64,000 bases of DNA, taken from contig JADGKB010000008.1 of assembly GCA_027604185.1 (NCBI GenBank), forward strand, positions 173,930 to 237,929, in the 5' to 3' direction. Source of the DNA: Boothiomyces macroporosus (taxonomy: Eukaryota > Chytridiomycota > Chytridiomycetes > Rhizophydiales > Terramycetaceae). Below the pieces are notes generated by a model. The model made no database searches, was not told where the DNA came from, and saw nothing but the letters and a program-made list of their open reading frames with translations. Shown here piece after piece: positions 24,522-34,927 of this stretch; positions within the stretch are counted from its first letter, which is position 1; the number at the start of each line of letters is the position of its first letter. Position numbers and translations under genes: made by a program.

Positions 24522-25316
24522 TCAAAATAGTAGTTTATTGACAGAATCATAAATAACACAAACGACAGCTATTCTAAAATAAGCCTTGTAGTTCAAGCCA
24601 AATAGGTAGTAAACCAGAAAATGAGCAGCAAGATCCAAACTATTTCTATTTTGAAGATAAAAGTAGAATCTGATTGCAAATACATGGTACTCTAGATTAA
24701 ATTCTGATAGCAATAGTAGATACATTTGGTTTGCAGCATACAACATTGGACAGTTGGTGTAGAATTGGTACAAATCAATTATTTGTTTTACAGTTGATTT
24801 AAGACTGTAATCTTTGTTTTTGATGAATATCACTATAGAAATCACTAGTATGATATCCATTATTGTAAAGTACTGTAAAATATTTAGCACTGGTTCCAAC
24901 AAATCTGCAACACTATCTGTAATCCTGTAGAGATCAAATTCAACACCGAAATAGTCACAGACGAAATAATACAAGTCTGTCCATGATTCAACAATCAAGA
25001 AATACAAATCTAATAGTATTTGATGAATAGAGTAGAAGTGATTGATTTTGTATGAACAATTTGATCCATAGAATCCCATAAAACATACACAATCGAATAT
25101 ATCTATTCCTCCTTTGCATGGGAATAACCTGTACTTGTATAATGTAAACCAATGACCAAGAATTCCAATTTGTAATCCAAATTTGTGGTAGATTGAAAAG
25201 AAAATGTAGTTTTGAGAGTTGAATGTGATTGGATTGCTTAAATAGAGGACGAGTAATATTATGGGGACTAGAGATTTGTACATTAAAATTTCAAACTTTT
25301 TCAATTTGACAAACAT
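24522..25316 (-). CDS. Multi-pass membrane protein, unrecognised (264 aa)
   Basis: This is an uninterrupted ORF from ATG 25316. Hydrophobic segments lie near residues 12-28 (SLVPIILLVLYLSN), 145-170 (FTIMDIILVISIVIFI) and in the aromatic-rich C-terminal third. A Cys-containing loop (CKGGIDIFDCVCFMGFYGS) has EGF-like spacing. Codon use is strongly AT-biased and the protein is rich in Phe, Tyr, Leu and Ile. No family is recognised. It heads a run of five minus-strand membrane-protein genes ending at 28541. Confidence 0.6.
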   Translation of the reverse strand: MFVKLKKFEILMYKSLVPIILLVLYLSNPITFNSQNYIFFSIYHKFGLQIGILGHWFTLYKYRLFPCKGGIDIFDCVCFMGFYGSNCSYKINHFYSIHQILLDLYFLIVESWTDLYYFVCDYFGVEFDLYRITDSVADLLEPVLNILQYFTIMDIILVISIVIFIKNKDYSLKSTVKQIIDLYQFYTNCPMLYAANQMYLLLLSEFNLEYHVFAIRFYFYLQNRNSLDLAAHFLVYYLFGLNYKAYFRIAVVCVIYDSVNKLLF

Positions 25317-25428
25317 CGGTAATCAATTCTGCCTGATAATTCAACTGCGGTATATTTAATACCAGCCAATTTGATAACGGATACACTTGAGCAGAACCCA
25401 TTATAGAGTGCAAGATTATACTAACCAT

Positions 25429-26040
25429 TTATTTCTTTTTCTTGTTCTTTTTGGCAGGTGCTTCCTTCTTTTGTTCCTTCTTTTCGACTTTAGGTTCTTC
25501 CTTTTTCTTTCCATCAAACAGGTAGGCTACTAATCCAGCCAATTGCAACCCAATAAGGATGTAAATCAAATTAAATTTGTACTGGGTAGCCACAGCAGTT
25601 CTAGAAACAAACTGTGGAGTGATTTCAAGCTTTGATCCTACACCTGCCTTCATCATTTTCTGCCAATAGTACAACATGGTAAAGTAGTTCATGTTTTCAT
25701 ACGCATCTAATCCAGCAACGATTAATGGAATATACTGGCTGCCGTACATCTGGGCAACAGAGCTATCGTTTTCTTCATCAAAAGTAATGGAGAATAATTG
25801 TCTGTGTAGAATAGTAGTGCTAATCAAAAGCAAATAATCGACAATCAGATAAATCCCATAGTACAGTCTACCAGTTGGTCCATTGATTTCCAAGAAATGA
25901 ATCATATCATTGTACTTTAGGTAAGGTTGGAAATCAAGGGGAAAGGTAGCAAGGAAACGATCCTTTTCATCTAACGGAACGGTACCGACCTGCAAACTAT
26001 CATGAGTCTGGTAAAAGATTCCAAATTGACTGACAACCAT
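25429..26040 (-). CDS. Multi-pass membrane protein with Lys-rich tail (203 aa)
   Basis: This is a single-exon ORF with ATG at 26040. Membrane segments are predicted around YYGIYLIVDYLLLISTTI and FNLIYILIGLQLAGLVAYLF. The C-terminus is a long Lys/Glu-rich tail ending KKNKKKK, which could act as an ER-retrieval or polybasic lipid-binding tail. I do not recognise the family. It sits 22 bp from the start of the next small membrane gene. Confidence 0.6.
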   Translation of the reverse strand: MVVSQFGIFYQTHDSLQVGTVPLDEKDRFLATFPLDFQPYLKYNDMIHFLEINGPTGRLYYGIYLIVDYLLLISTTILHRQLFSITFDEENDSSVAQMYGSQYIPLIVAGLDAYENMNYFTMLYYWQKMMKAGVGSKLEITPQFVSRTAVATQYKFNLIYILIGLQLAGLVAYLFDGKKKEEPKVEKKEQKKEAPAKKNKKKK

Positions 26041-26062
26041 TTGACTAGATTAGCAAATATTA

Positions 26063-26371
26063 CTAGAACAAGAAACCCATAACACCGACACAGAGAGCAG
26101 ACCAAAAGATGGTCAAGAAAACATCAGTCCAAGTTGCTCTTCTCTTTCTTTTACCCAAAGTGAATAGTAAAAATGCGGTAAAGGAAACGCCAAACAAGAT
26201 GTCAGAGTTGTCAATCAAAAACAAAACTTGTTGTTGCTGTTGGTAAGGCAAGTTGGTGTAAATGTACTGCAAGCTTGACCAAATTTGTAATGCGAGCGTT
26301 TTGACCAAGTAGAGAATCAAGTGTGGGATTTGGTTGTACCAATACCATATCTGTTGAAGTATTTCAAACAT
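26063..26371 (-). CDS. Small three-segment membrane protein (102 aa)
   Basis: The single-exon ORF from ATG 26371 has three hydrophobic stretches: HLILYLVKTLALQIW, FGVSFTAFLLFTLG and VFLTIFWSALCVGVMGFLF. A short polar QQQQQ stretch lies between the first and second, and a basic KRKRR patch between the second and third, giving a probable topology with the C-terminus in the membrane. The family is unknown. Its close spacing with the neighbouring membrane gene (22 bp) may mean shared regulation. Confidence 0.55.
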   Translation of the reverse strand: MFEILQQIWYWYNQIPHLILYLVKTLALQIWSSLQYIYTNLPYQQQQQVLFLIDNSDILFGVSFTAFLLFTLGKRKRRATWTDVFLTIFWSALCVGVMGFLF

Positions 26372-26472
26372 TTGGCAGGAAAAATTTCGTTTGCTTTTTT
26401 CAAGGGCACAAAAATGTGAGACGTGGATGGTAGCACAAACAAGCGTACAGATTTAGTACAAAAAAGTTTATT

Positions 26473-27301
26473 TTACATTGATACTGCAGCCACGTTTGAT
26501 TTCGCAAATACAGAAACGTCTTCTTTTGCAGACATTATCGTCAAGAATTCTCTCTTTGATTCAATCACTCTCTGCAATACTAACGACCAAGTCAAGGCTT
26601 GGAATGGAGCGATAAACGTAGGAATAACGAGCCTCTCTGCTTGGCATGCTACTTGCGCGATAAAGCTGGATGTAATTATAAAGGATAATACAAACGAGTA
26701 GATGTTGATCTTTTTGACTACCTTGGCATCAGATGCAAATTGGCTTCTAATGTGGAAAGTAACAAAGGTTTCAAAGTACAAGATACAAATCAAAGCTGTG
26801 ATATTCATTGCCATTCTAACTACTTGCCTAGATGTTCCAAAAGGTTCCTGCAAACTGTATCCATTAATAGTGCCTAAATCTGCCAAAATGCTATATACAG
26901 TGGTAGCGACGCGAAGTAAAAAGTGAATTATTGCCAAAGGAAAAGTAACGTACCTTGTCCAAGAAAGCATTTTGACACACTTTGCTCGAAGTGTTAGCAA
27001 GTGCAAAATAAAGAACACAGCGATAGTATGAAAGATTGATTCAACAATGTCTACGTACGCTGCTGTAAGGTTGGTGTAAGAATCAACAAAAGAGTTGAGT
27101 ACTGTTGCAACTAATTGGAAAAACAGTGCCAAAGTGACTGAGACAGAATATGGGCTTACTCCTTCCCATTCAATAGTCATCTTGAGCAGAGGAAAGAATA
27201 GGTTGCCTAGATTAGCCAAGTGTACCAACTACACAAGCATTGCAGAAGGCATTGACCATAATATCAACTGCTACGGGATTTGCTGTTCCTGTCTTGACCA
27301 T
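26473..27301 (-). CDS. Seven-TM protein, paralogue A (269 aa)
   Basis: Exons 27301-27226 and 27206-26473 total 810 nt around a 19 nt intron. The N-terminus MVKTGTANPVAVDIMVNAF is nearly identical to that of paralogue B, 0.4 kb away. Seven hydrophobic segments can be placed at about residues 11-33, 47-67, 77-97, 110-132, 156-177, 192-212 and 222-240. Strongly shared blocks include NLFFPLLKMTIEWEG, NSFVDSYTN, DIVESIFHTIAV, LYFETF, YSFVLSFIIT and WSLVLQRVIESK. There is no GPCR DRY or retinal-Lys motif I can point to. A receptor or transporter role is possible but unproven. Confidence 0.75.
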
Positions 27302-27712
27302 TTTTTAAAAGAGATACATTTGAAATTGTTATAAACAAGCAAGTATGACGTAAGCATTCTAATTACCGCTCTCAAATTGGCAGTGGAATTCCAAACCATT
27401 TTTCAATGGATATACTGGAAATGGTTGCATGATAGTAATTGAGAGCTTCATTCAAATGCAATTCGATTTTTGGAGGATACACTGAGATGCTGCAACACTT
27501 TCGCGGTAATAACTCTGCAATATAGCACATATACGGCAAATTAATTAGATTATAATTAGATATTCAGTGATAGTTAACTCTAGTCACGTCCAAGTTTCGG
27601 TATTTAAAGATCTATGGTCGTTTGTCAAACGGTTCCAATTAAGGAAAAGTAGCCAGCCATTTAGTCAAGAATGAAATAAACAAAAACAAGAAGGTTTATT
27701 AAATCATAAATT
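27302..27712. promoter_or_regulatory. Promoter region of 7TM paralogue A, with TGACGTAA element
   Basis: This 411 bp non-coding gap lies between the tandem 7TM genes. A TGACGTAA CRE/ATF-like element lies at 27346-27353, 45 bp upstream of the start codon. Paralogue B has TGACGTCT at 28596-28603, 55 bp upstream of its start. I found no exon here. Confidence 0.4.
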
Positions 27713-28541
27713 TTAATTGGATTTCAAAATACTCGTCATATGGCCAGTATGTACAGATTGGTTCTTTGAAGAAACAATTGTTTTGAATTCAGCCTTTGAT
27801 TCAATAACTCTTTGTAAAACAAGCGACCAGGTCAAGCACTGGAAAGGTGCGATAAAAGTAGGATAGACTAACCGTTCTGCCTGGCATACAACTTGAGCGA
27901 TAAAAGTGGCAGTGATTATAAAGGACAATACAAACGAGTACGTGTGGATTCTGTTCACTACCTTTGCATCAGAGGTAAATTGCGTCCTAATATAGAAGGT
28001 GATGAAAGTTTCAAAGTATAAAATTACCAGTAACGCTGAGCAGTTCATACCCATTCTAATTATTTGTCGTGAAAAAGCAAAGTCACTTCCCAATGTGTAA
28101 CCTCCAATAGTGGCACAATCAGCCATTATACTGTAGATTGTAGTTCCTAGTCGAAGCAGAAAGTGTAAGATAGAGAGAGGGTAATTGATGTACTTTGTCC
28201 AAGTAAGCATTTTCGCACAACTTGCCCTAATAGTCATCAAATATAAAATAAATCCAACGGCAATGGTATGGAAGATTGATTCGACAATATCAACATAGGC
28301 TGCAGTGACATTGGTGTAAGAATCAACAAACGAATTCATTACTGTGGCACACAACTGAAAGAACAGAGCGAGTGTAACGCAAACTGAGTAATGAGTAGCT
28401 CCCTCCCATTCAATAGTCATTTTCAAAAGAGGAAAGAAGAGATTGCCTGGATTAATGTAAAGTACCAACAACGCACGCGTTGCAAAAGGCATTGACCATA
28501 ATATCTACTGCAACGGGATTTGCTGTACCCGTCTTGACCAT
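27713..28541 (-). CDS. Seven-TM protein, paralogue B (269 aa)
   Basis: Exons 28541-28466 and 28446-27713 total 810 nt with a 19 nt intron at exactly the same codon position as in paralogue A. Length is identical (269 aa). The first 27 residues match paralogue A, including the start MVKTGTANPVAVDIMVNAF. Differences cluster in loops and the C-terminal tail (here ending MTSILKSN). Conserved membrane segments and acidic or aromatic motifs (KMTIEWEG, NSFVDSYTN, FETF) suggest a purifying constraint on the core. The tandem arrangement indicates a fairly recent duplication. Confidence 0.75.
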
Positions 28542-29017
28542 ATTCAATGATTAAAGAAAAAGTGATTCGCAACTAGACTTATAATGACAGGTGGATGACG
28601 TCTACCCCGTTATTACCGCCATAAACGTTTTCGATGATATCAATTCTAATTTTTTGATTATTGATATGTTTTATCTATGAAGGGATTCATTCCTACTCGG
28701 CACATTGAGTGGTGTGATGTCAACATTGAAATATGGTATATCAACTATTTGGTTAGGATGATGAAGTATTTTTCCATTCATTCGTGTATTGAGCTGAACA
28801 ATAATTCCTAGTTCATTTTCCATATACCAGATTAGACAAACATTTGAAAGATAACTGATAATATGCCTTGTATAAATCAATAATGAAAATAAAGAAGATA
28901 GAAAACTGTAGGGAATATAACACAACTGCTAATTTTCCCAATGGAATGACCTCTCACCCTTACTGGTTAAGAACTTTTGGGTTTTGTAGGAGCAATTTCT
29001 TGAATTTTTTTTACATC
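28542..29017. other. 476 bp divergent intergenic region
   Basis: It separates 7TM paralogue B (minus) from MRPS41 (plus). It holds the TGACGTCT element at 28596-28603. The frames found here on either strand are not family-like and do not splice cleanly, so I see no gene. Confidence 0.45.
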
Positions 29018-29409
29018 ATGTTCACACTGCTAAAACGAAGTATAAGCACCCTGCAATACATTCAGCTTCCAAGACTGCAGAAAATTAAATATATTCCACC
29101 GCATGCAAAAGGTAGTCTGGGTTAATAGTAGACATCACACCGGAAGAATATTTAAAATCAATTGGAAGAGGGTGCGAGCAGATTGCTGATAAATTTGAAT
29201 CAATGGAACAGCTGCTATCAAAGACGAGCGAGGAGTTAGAAGCGATGGGTGTAAAAACCAGGATGAGAAAGTACTTGTTGGAGAGCTTGGAATGGTTTAA
29301 AAGAGGAAAGGAGCCTGTAAAAGTTGAGCTTCCAAAGAGGAGAAACAAGTATATCAAGGATAAGGAAAGAGTGAAATTGGAAAGAATGAAGAAATTGGGG
29401 TTGGCTTAA
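29018..29409 (+). CDS. Mitochondrial small-subunit ribosomal protein mS41 (IGR motif, FYV4-like; 123 aa)
   Basis: Exons 29018-29111 and 29132-29409 total 372 nt around a 20 nt intron. The N-terminus (MFTLLKRSISTLQYI) looks like a mitochondrial presequence. The IGR motif is explicit: SIGRGCEQIADKFESMEQLL, followed by TSEELEAMGVKTRMRKYLL, the family signature. A basic C-terminal tail follows. The stop is only 6 bp from the stop of the convergent INTS8-like gene. Confidence 0.85.
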
Positions 29410-29415
29410 ATAAAT

Positions 29416-32143
29416 CTATTTTTGATACTTGTCAATTAAAGTGCTTATATACCATACATTCAGCTTGTCCACATAGAACTTGAATCCCTCAAATCCAGGA
29501 ACGAATACAACATTCTTTAGGCGGTTAATGAGTAAATCAACATGATCATTCATTCCTTCCCTTTTGAATAGTGTCACGAAATGCTCAATCAAATGAACAT
29601 CGTAAAGTGCGTACAGTAGACTGGCATCAGTCAAGTTTGTCGGAGGATCTACACTCTGATTTGCATTGAAAGAGTTGACGGGTATTTTCTTTACAATTTT
29701 AAACATCTCGGCGTACAAGTTGGCATCTTTTTCTTGTCCTTGCATAAAAAACAAGGCTGAATAGTAGTCTAGATTAACATTGGATTACCTTCAATCGCTA
29801 ATAATTCTTTGATCAACAATCCAAGGTTAGGAGAGATATAGAATTGCATGTAAAATTTCTTTTTCTGAAAGTAGTTTGTTTCTATAAGAATCCCATTGAT
29901 TATGGATCTAGATTAACAACTGTTTACATGACTGCTTCGCGGTGCTGCTTTAGACCAGATTGCAGGTGAGCAAGCAAGAAATAGCTTGATACATCAATCT
30001 TTGTACCAGCTTCAATCATAGCTTGTGCGGCCGTAATCATAAAATGTGTAATAGGATCGGAAATGAATGGCTTTACTTTCGAGAAATTCATTGGTGGCAA
30101 GTTTAAATCAAGTGTAGACCAATTTTGCTTGCTTGACACTGAAAATATACTAAACTGCCCTAATAATTGAACAGGAATTGCTGGTTTGACATATCCACCA
30201 CAGCAACCGACCATTAGTTTAAACATGTTGATATCTCGTTTAGACAGGTATTCAACCACCAGTTTTTGAACGTTCTAAATTTAAATGGTAATTACCAAGG
30301 TTTCAGTTTCTGGTTCGCACAACCACAACGTAACCTGGTATGCAAAATCAACTACTTCCTGGCAAGTGCTTGGTGAAAGGTCATTAAGATTGTCAATTTT
30401 CTTTATGTTATCCCACATTGCATTGATCAGGAGACAAATTCTTCCAAAATTAAACAAATTCTTATTTTCCAGCATCTGCAAGTTTTGGATATACTGTAAT
30501 GCAAGCTCCGTATGGTTCTTGTTTAGTAATGTAGTAATAATACTTGAACACTGTGTCAAGTTTTGATTTGGGAGTTTTTTAAGGTTTTCCAACAACTGTT
30601 TTGACAACTCTTCCACATTCACTTTGTTTTCATTCAGTGTTATTATAATCTGCGATATCATGCAATTGTTTTTAGCGTCAAATAGTCTTTGTGAATATTC
30701 TGGAGGACAAAACTGTTCAATTTGAGAGGCCAATACCAGAGCATAGTTGTAGGATTTCCTCTCCTGCAATGTTTCGACCAGCTCAACCAACTGTTTGAAA
30801 ATTAATAGAGGATGCTACGTAAATTTAATAATACCAATCCTACAATATTTTTTAATTCGGCCACTTTTGACTCTTCTTTTGTGGATATAAAAGTCATTAA
30901 AATCTCTCTAATTGCAACTTGCTTTCCTGATGGCGACTTTCGTTCCAGTCTGTCAATATCAACTGCCACTCTGTTGATTTGGTGATCAGTAAAATAGCTA
31001 GCGATAAATTCATCATCTTCCAGCGATTTCAAATCCACAATAAACGAAAGTCCAAGTATGATTGTCTGAAACAAATGCTTCCACACATGTAATAGTTCTA
31101 CAGAAGGTGCAGGTTGATATTTACCATTTGTAAAGTCTGTAAGAGCCAACTTGAGAATCATTATTAAAGTCTTGACATTTTCAGTAGTTACTGGTGGTAG
31201 TTCTCTCTTTACATTTAGGTATATTTCCATCAAGTCTGAAATTAGCAAAAGGTACCGTTATTTGATATCGAATCTCCGATTTCAAATATTTTTAAACTTT
31301 GAGTGATACTATTGCAGCAAGCGATGAAAATCGATTCATCTCTCTTTTCTTGCATATCTGCCGTATATTTGATTAATCTTTTTGCATCTAATGGATATTT
31401 GCTTGGCAACAAATCTGCAACAATCGCCGTAAGAGGTTCGTTGAATATACTGCCAGCCATTCCGCAAACTTTGAGCATGTTTTCAATTTGTTTACTAGAG
31501 AAATCCACTATTGGTGTAGGCAGCTCTATATTGAACGCTTTTGCCATTGTCATTGCTAATTCTAATTTTTCTTTTGCCTTGGTATAATCTTCAATAACAA
31601 AATAAAACTTTCCAAGTTCCGCTGCCAAGCATACACACGTTCCATTCGAGTAATTCAAATATGTCTCTGGGACGTTGGTTTGCATAATAACTTCAAGACA
31701 ATCCTCTAAAAAATTGAGCAAATATTGAATTTCCCCATCCATTTGTACTAAACACTGGTCCATAAGTTGGCGGAGGTTGTATCTAGCTAATATTAACTCG
31801 ACATACTGTAAAATAAAACGGGGTTCAGAGCAATTACGCCTTGATCCTGAATTGCTAGTAATAACGGAGCTGTAAGATCTTTTGGGCATCTCTTGCATAT
31901 TTCACTCATTCCTAGCTGCAATGCAACCACAATCTTTGCACACATTGTAAAGTGAGCGTGTTGAGAAGGGGTTGTGTTTATCACCTTGAAATCCTGTCCT
32001 TCTTCTGGTGGATATTTATAGGTATAACTGGGGGCTGCTATTGGTCCGATCAACGATAAATGCTTTGCGAATTCATCCAGTAATTCAACTTTTGTTGTGT
32101 TTTTCAAATAATCCTCCAGCTCCTGTTTTTTCAAGAGCAGCAT
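29416..32143 (-). CDS. INTS8: Integrator complex subunit 8-like protein (about 864 aa)
   Basis: Exons 32143-31838, 31805-31256, 31235-30835, 30814-30296, 30274-29928, 29907-29789 and 29768-29416 total 2595 nt. Six introns are 20-21 nt. The first (31806-31837) is either a 32 nt intron starting GTAATT or a 14 nt intron starting at 31819; both keep frame. The all-helical protein matches INTS8 in order. It has an early LLLKKQELEDYL block, a TPR-like AAELGKFYFVIEDYTKAKEK block, DVSSYFLLAHLQSGLKQHRE, DYYSALFFM, and ALYDVHLIEHFVTLFKREG against the INTS8 YDYIWDVTILEYL region. INTS8 links PP2A to the Integrator complex for transcription attenuation and snRNA 3' processing. The assignment rests on motif order and length, so it is moderate. 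Confidence 0.62.
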
Positions 32144-32766
32144 TTAGATTTCAAAAAAAAGTTAAACTTTAAGGTTAAAGGATCACAAGATATAGAGTTT
32201 CAAGGTTAATGGATCGCAGTATATAAAGCATCTCTTTTCACATTTACAGATAGGATGTAGATCTCGTTGTAACATTAAGACTTTATAAGCAGCGACAAAC
32301 GCAATCAATGAGGTGCTTTGAATGTTCAACAGATATACAGGCTGCTTTAAATCTTTTATCTACTCAGATTCAATGAAGGTCATTGATAATTTAGTAATAT
32401 CCTACGATTGACGTATGTGGGCTTTTGCTTATTCCAACATACATCATAATTGAAAAGGTGGAAAATCCACCAACTGATTAAAAGTGAAAATTAATCGATA
32501 GACTGTCAAGCAAGCATGCTACTCATTCCTTAATCTAAAGTAGGGATGAATCATGTGAGAAAAATCTTGGCAGTGCTGGATTGGAAATATTCAAGAAAAC
32601 GAGCCAGTTATACTTTATGAGCTAGCCAATAATATTAGGTTGGTGATTGCTCAACTACCCAGCCGGAATTTGTTTACCTCAAACAAAAAGCAAAAGCCAC
32701 ACTTTGTAAAGCCCTAATTTTCGACCTTCAAAAGCTTTTAAAGTCCAAAGCCATTCAATAATTCAA
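32144..32766. other. 623 bp divergent intergenic region
   Basis: It lies between the starts of INTS8-like (minus) and the aspartyl protease (plus). A short direct similarity (AAGGTTAAAGGATCACA and AAGGTTAATGGATCGCA near 32171 and 32201) and GTATATAAAG near 32220 may belong to the INTS8 promoter. I see no coding exon or RNA gene. Confidence 0.45.
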
Positions 32767-34111
32767 ATGAGGAATTGGAAGTTACTGGTATTGGCCTTCA
32801 CAGCGGACGCCAAACTATTTGACAGTAACTATGGAGGAATCAACAGCACAGAATACATTACTCCAAGTGAATTAGTTAGAGTTCCCTTTGAAAGAGTTGT
32901 AAATAAGGATGCAGGAGCTCAGTTTGGAGCAATTGGAGCGGATTATGTTTCAGCAACTGTAAACTTTTCTAATTGTAGTTGGTTGGCACAATTGGAGTTG
33001 GCACACCTCCGCAGCCGTTGGTTGTTTTGTTTGATACTGGATCAAGTTTATTCTGGGTGCGATCAAGCCAGTGTACATCTTCATCTTGTGCACAGCAAAG
33101 AAGTTTTAATAATGCAAAAAGGTTCCATATTTCTAATTCAGTTCCACTTACAAAACCACCAATGGTGGAACTCAGCAAGTAACGTATGGCGATGGTACTC
33201 AAGTCATTTGTACAGTTAATTCGGATACAGTTACTATTGGTAACTTTGCAATTCAAGGGCAGCCGCTTTGTGAAGCAACCAGCATACAAACCACAACTGC
33301 AAATCTGGACGGAATTATCGGGCTGGGACCATCAACTGCACAAGGTAATGTTGGATTGACAGGAGATAATTCTGCTGCAGATGTCTTTCAATCCCTTGCA
33401 ACAAAGTTCTCGACAAATAATGCGATTGTTTCATTCTGGTACAACTTGCAGGCTTCTCCAACAGCACCAGCTGGTACTTCGGGCGAAATTACATTTGGAG
33501 GAATAGATCCTAGTAGATATACTGGTCAAATTACATGGTTCGTTATTTTTAATTGTAGGTTTGACTCTGTTTCTGGACAACCACACTGGGCAGTTAATCT
33601 CAATTCAATCAGCATTGGAGGAAATTCCATCTTTTCATCTTCACTAACCACTTTTATTGATACCGGAACCACTGCTTTTGTATTACCAACTGCCATTGTA
33701 AAGCAATTGAACGCCAAGTTTACGTTGACCAACAATGGTTATGTGATTCCATGCTCTCAAGCGGCATCACTCTCTCCGGTTACATTTGGCTTTGGCAATT
33801 CCGGGCTTTCAATTACTCTTTCAGGAAACCAGCAAGTAGCACAAATATCAAACAATATCTGTCTATCAATCTTTTCTTCTCCTCCAGCCACTTTAGGTTC
33901 AACTGGTCAGCAGTACGGTATTGCTGGGGCTCTCTTTATTAATCAATTCTACAACGTCTTTGATTATGGAAACAACAGGGTAGGATTCGCCACTCCCGTT
34001 ACCAGCCTTCCAAGCATCTCCAGCAACTCTTCCCTTCCACAGCAGAAAAATAACCAAGAGGCAACCAAGCCGTGGCTCCTCTTACTGTTTATATCATACA
34101 TATTTCTCTAA
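32767..34111 (+). CDS. GPI-anchored aspartyl protease, yapsin-like (427 aa)
   Basis: Exons 32767-32958, 32979-33121, 33142-33537 and 33559-34111 total 1284 nt; the introns are 20, 20 and 21 nt. The signal peptide is [15 protein letters not shown]. Both catalytic motifs are present: [12 protein letters not shown] and [13 protein letters not shown]. The flap region reads VTYGDGTQV. Intron 33538-33558 is 21 nt without a stop; only its removal gives [13 protein letters not shown], the expected pepsin-family strand. A Ser/Asn-rich linker and a hydrophobic C-terminus ([14 protein letters not shown]) form a GPI-attachment signal, so the enzyme is probably cell-surface. It converges on the NPC2-like gene with 35 bp between stops. 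Confidence 0.92.
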
Positions 34112-34146
34112 ATAAATTGTGGATACTTCAAGTAATATATTAACTT

Positions 34147-34614
34147 TTACATTCTGAAAGTAGCATCCAAGCATGTGATCGGGAGTTGATCTTGGTTGGT
34201 GCCAGTGACGTGAATATTGTATTTACCCTAACATGAAAAAGAAATTACAGGAGGCACTTGAGCCGGAATATCGACAGTATGTTCAACAACCAATTCTCCC
34301 TTTTCCAAAGGACATTCCTTCCCGACTTGTCCAATTTGCTCGCAAAGATCAAACGGTTGATCAACTAATTGAATAAACCCAAGTTTAACTCGTACTTGCG
34401 CTACACTTGATTGATCGACCTTTTCCTTTAACTGTCCTTTTAATTGAATAGTCAATTTTTCCCCTCTTACTGGCGGGTCTGGTAGCAACGCAAGTGTTTC
34501 TGGAATGAAAATGTCTTCAGGAGAAGAGCACCAGGATACTGATTCTAGTGCTGTTATTGGCTGTTGAGAAATACGGTAACTGAATACTGAAAGTGCAAGG
34601 AGGAGGATTTTCAT
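34147..34614 (-). CDS. ML-domain lipid transfer protein, NPC2-like (148 aa)
   Basis: Exons 34614-34249 and 34227-34147 total 447 nt; the intron is 21 nt. A signal peptide (MKILLLALSVFSYRISQ) precedes a compact ML/MD-2-related beta domain. Conserved features are LTIQLKGQLKE, the Cys pair DLCEQIGQVGKECPL, IPAQVPPGKYNIHVTGTNQ and TCLDATFRM. The last two are joined only by splicing. The family binds sterols or phosphatidylglycerol/phosphatidylinositol in the secretory or vacuolar lumen. Confidence 0.88.
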
Positions 34615-34927
34615 TTTGTCAAGTTAAAATTGAGCCACGAGAAGAGTTTAATGAAAACCTAGAACGGCTCATAATTAAAATAAATTGGCATGCGGTTATT
34701 ATTATGCTATAGAAATTTAGAAATCGGGTTTTCAATTGAATGCATAAATTAATGCTCGTGATCTATAACCGTCCATCCGCTCATCTTGGCCAATTCGCGT
34801 TGGTCTTCTTATCCCTTTGGATGTGATTCATTTATCGTAGATCGCATCTTTTGAAGACAGTGCCCACCTTGACTCATGGACAACTGCGGTTGGTGTTTCT
34901 TTAACGCAAAAAAAATCTTTCGAAAAT

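Noticed and set aside
28671..28925. Minus-strand ORF between 7TM copy B and MRPS41
   Set aside because: It has no domain and lies in the divergent promoter interval.
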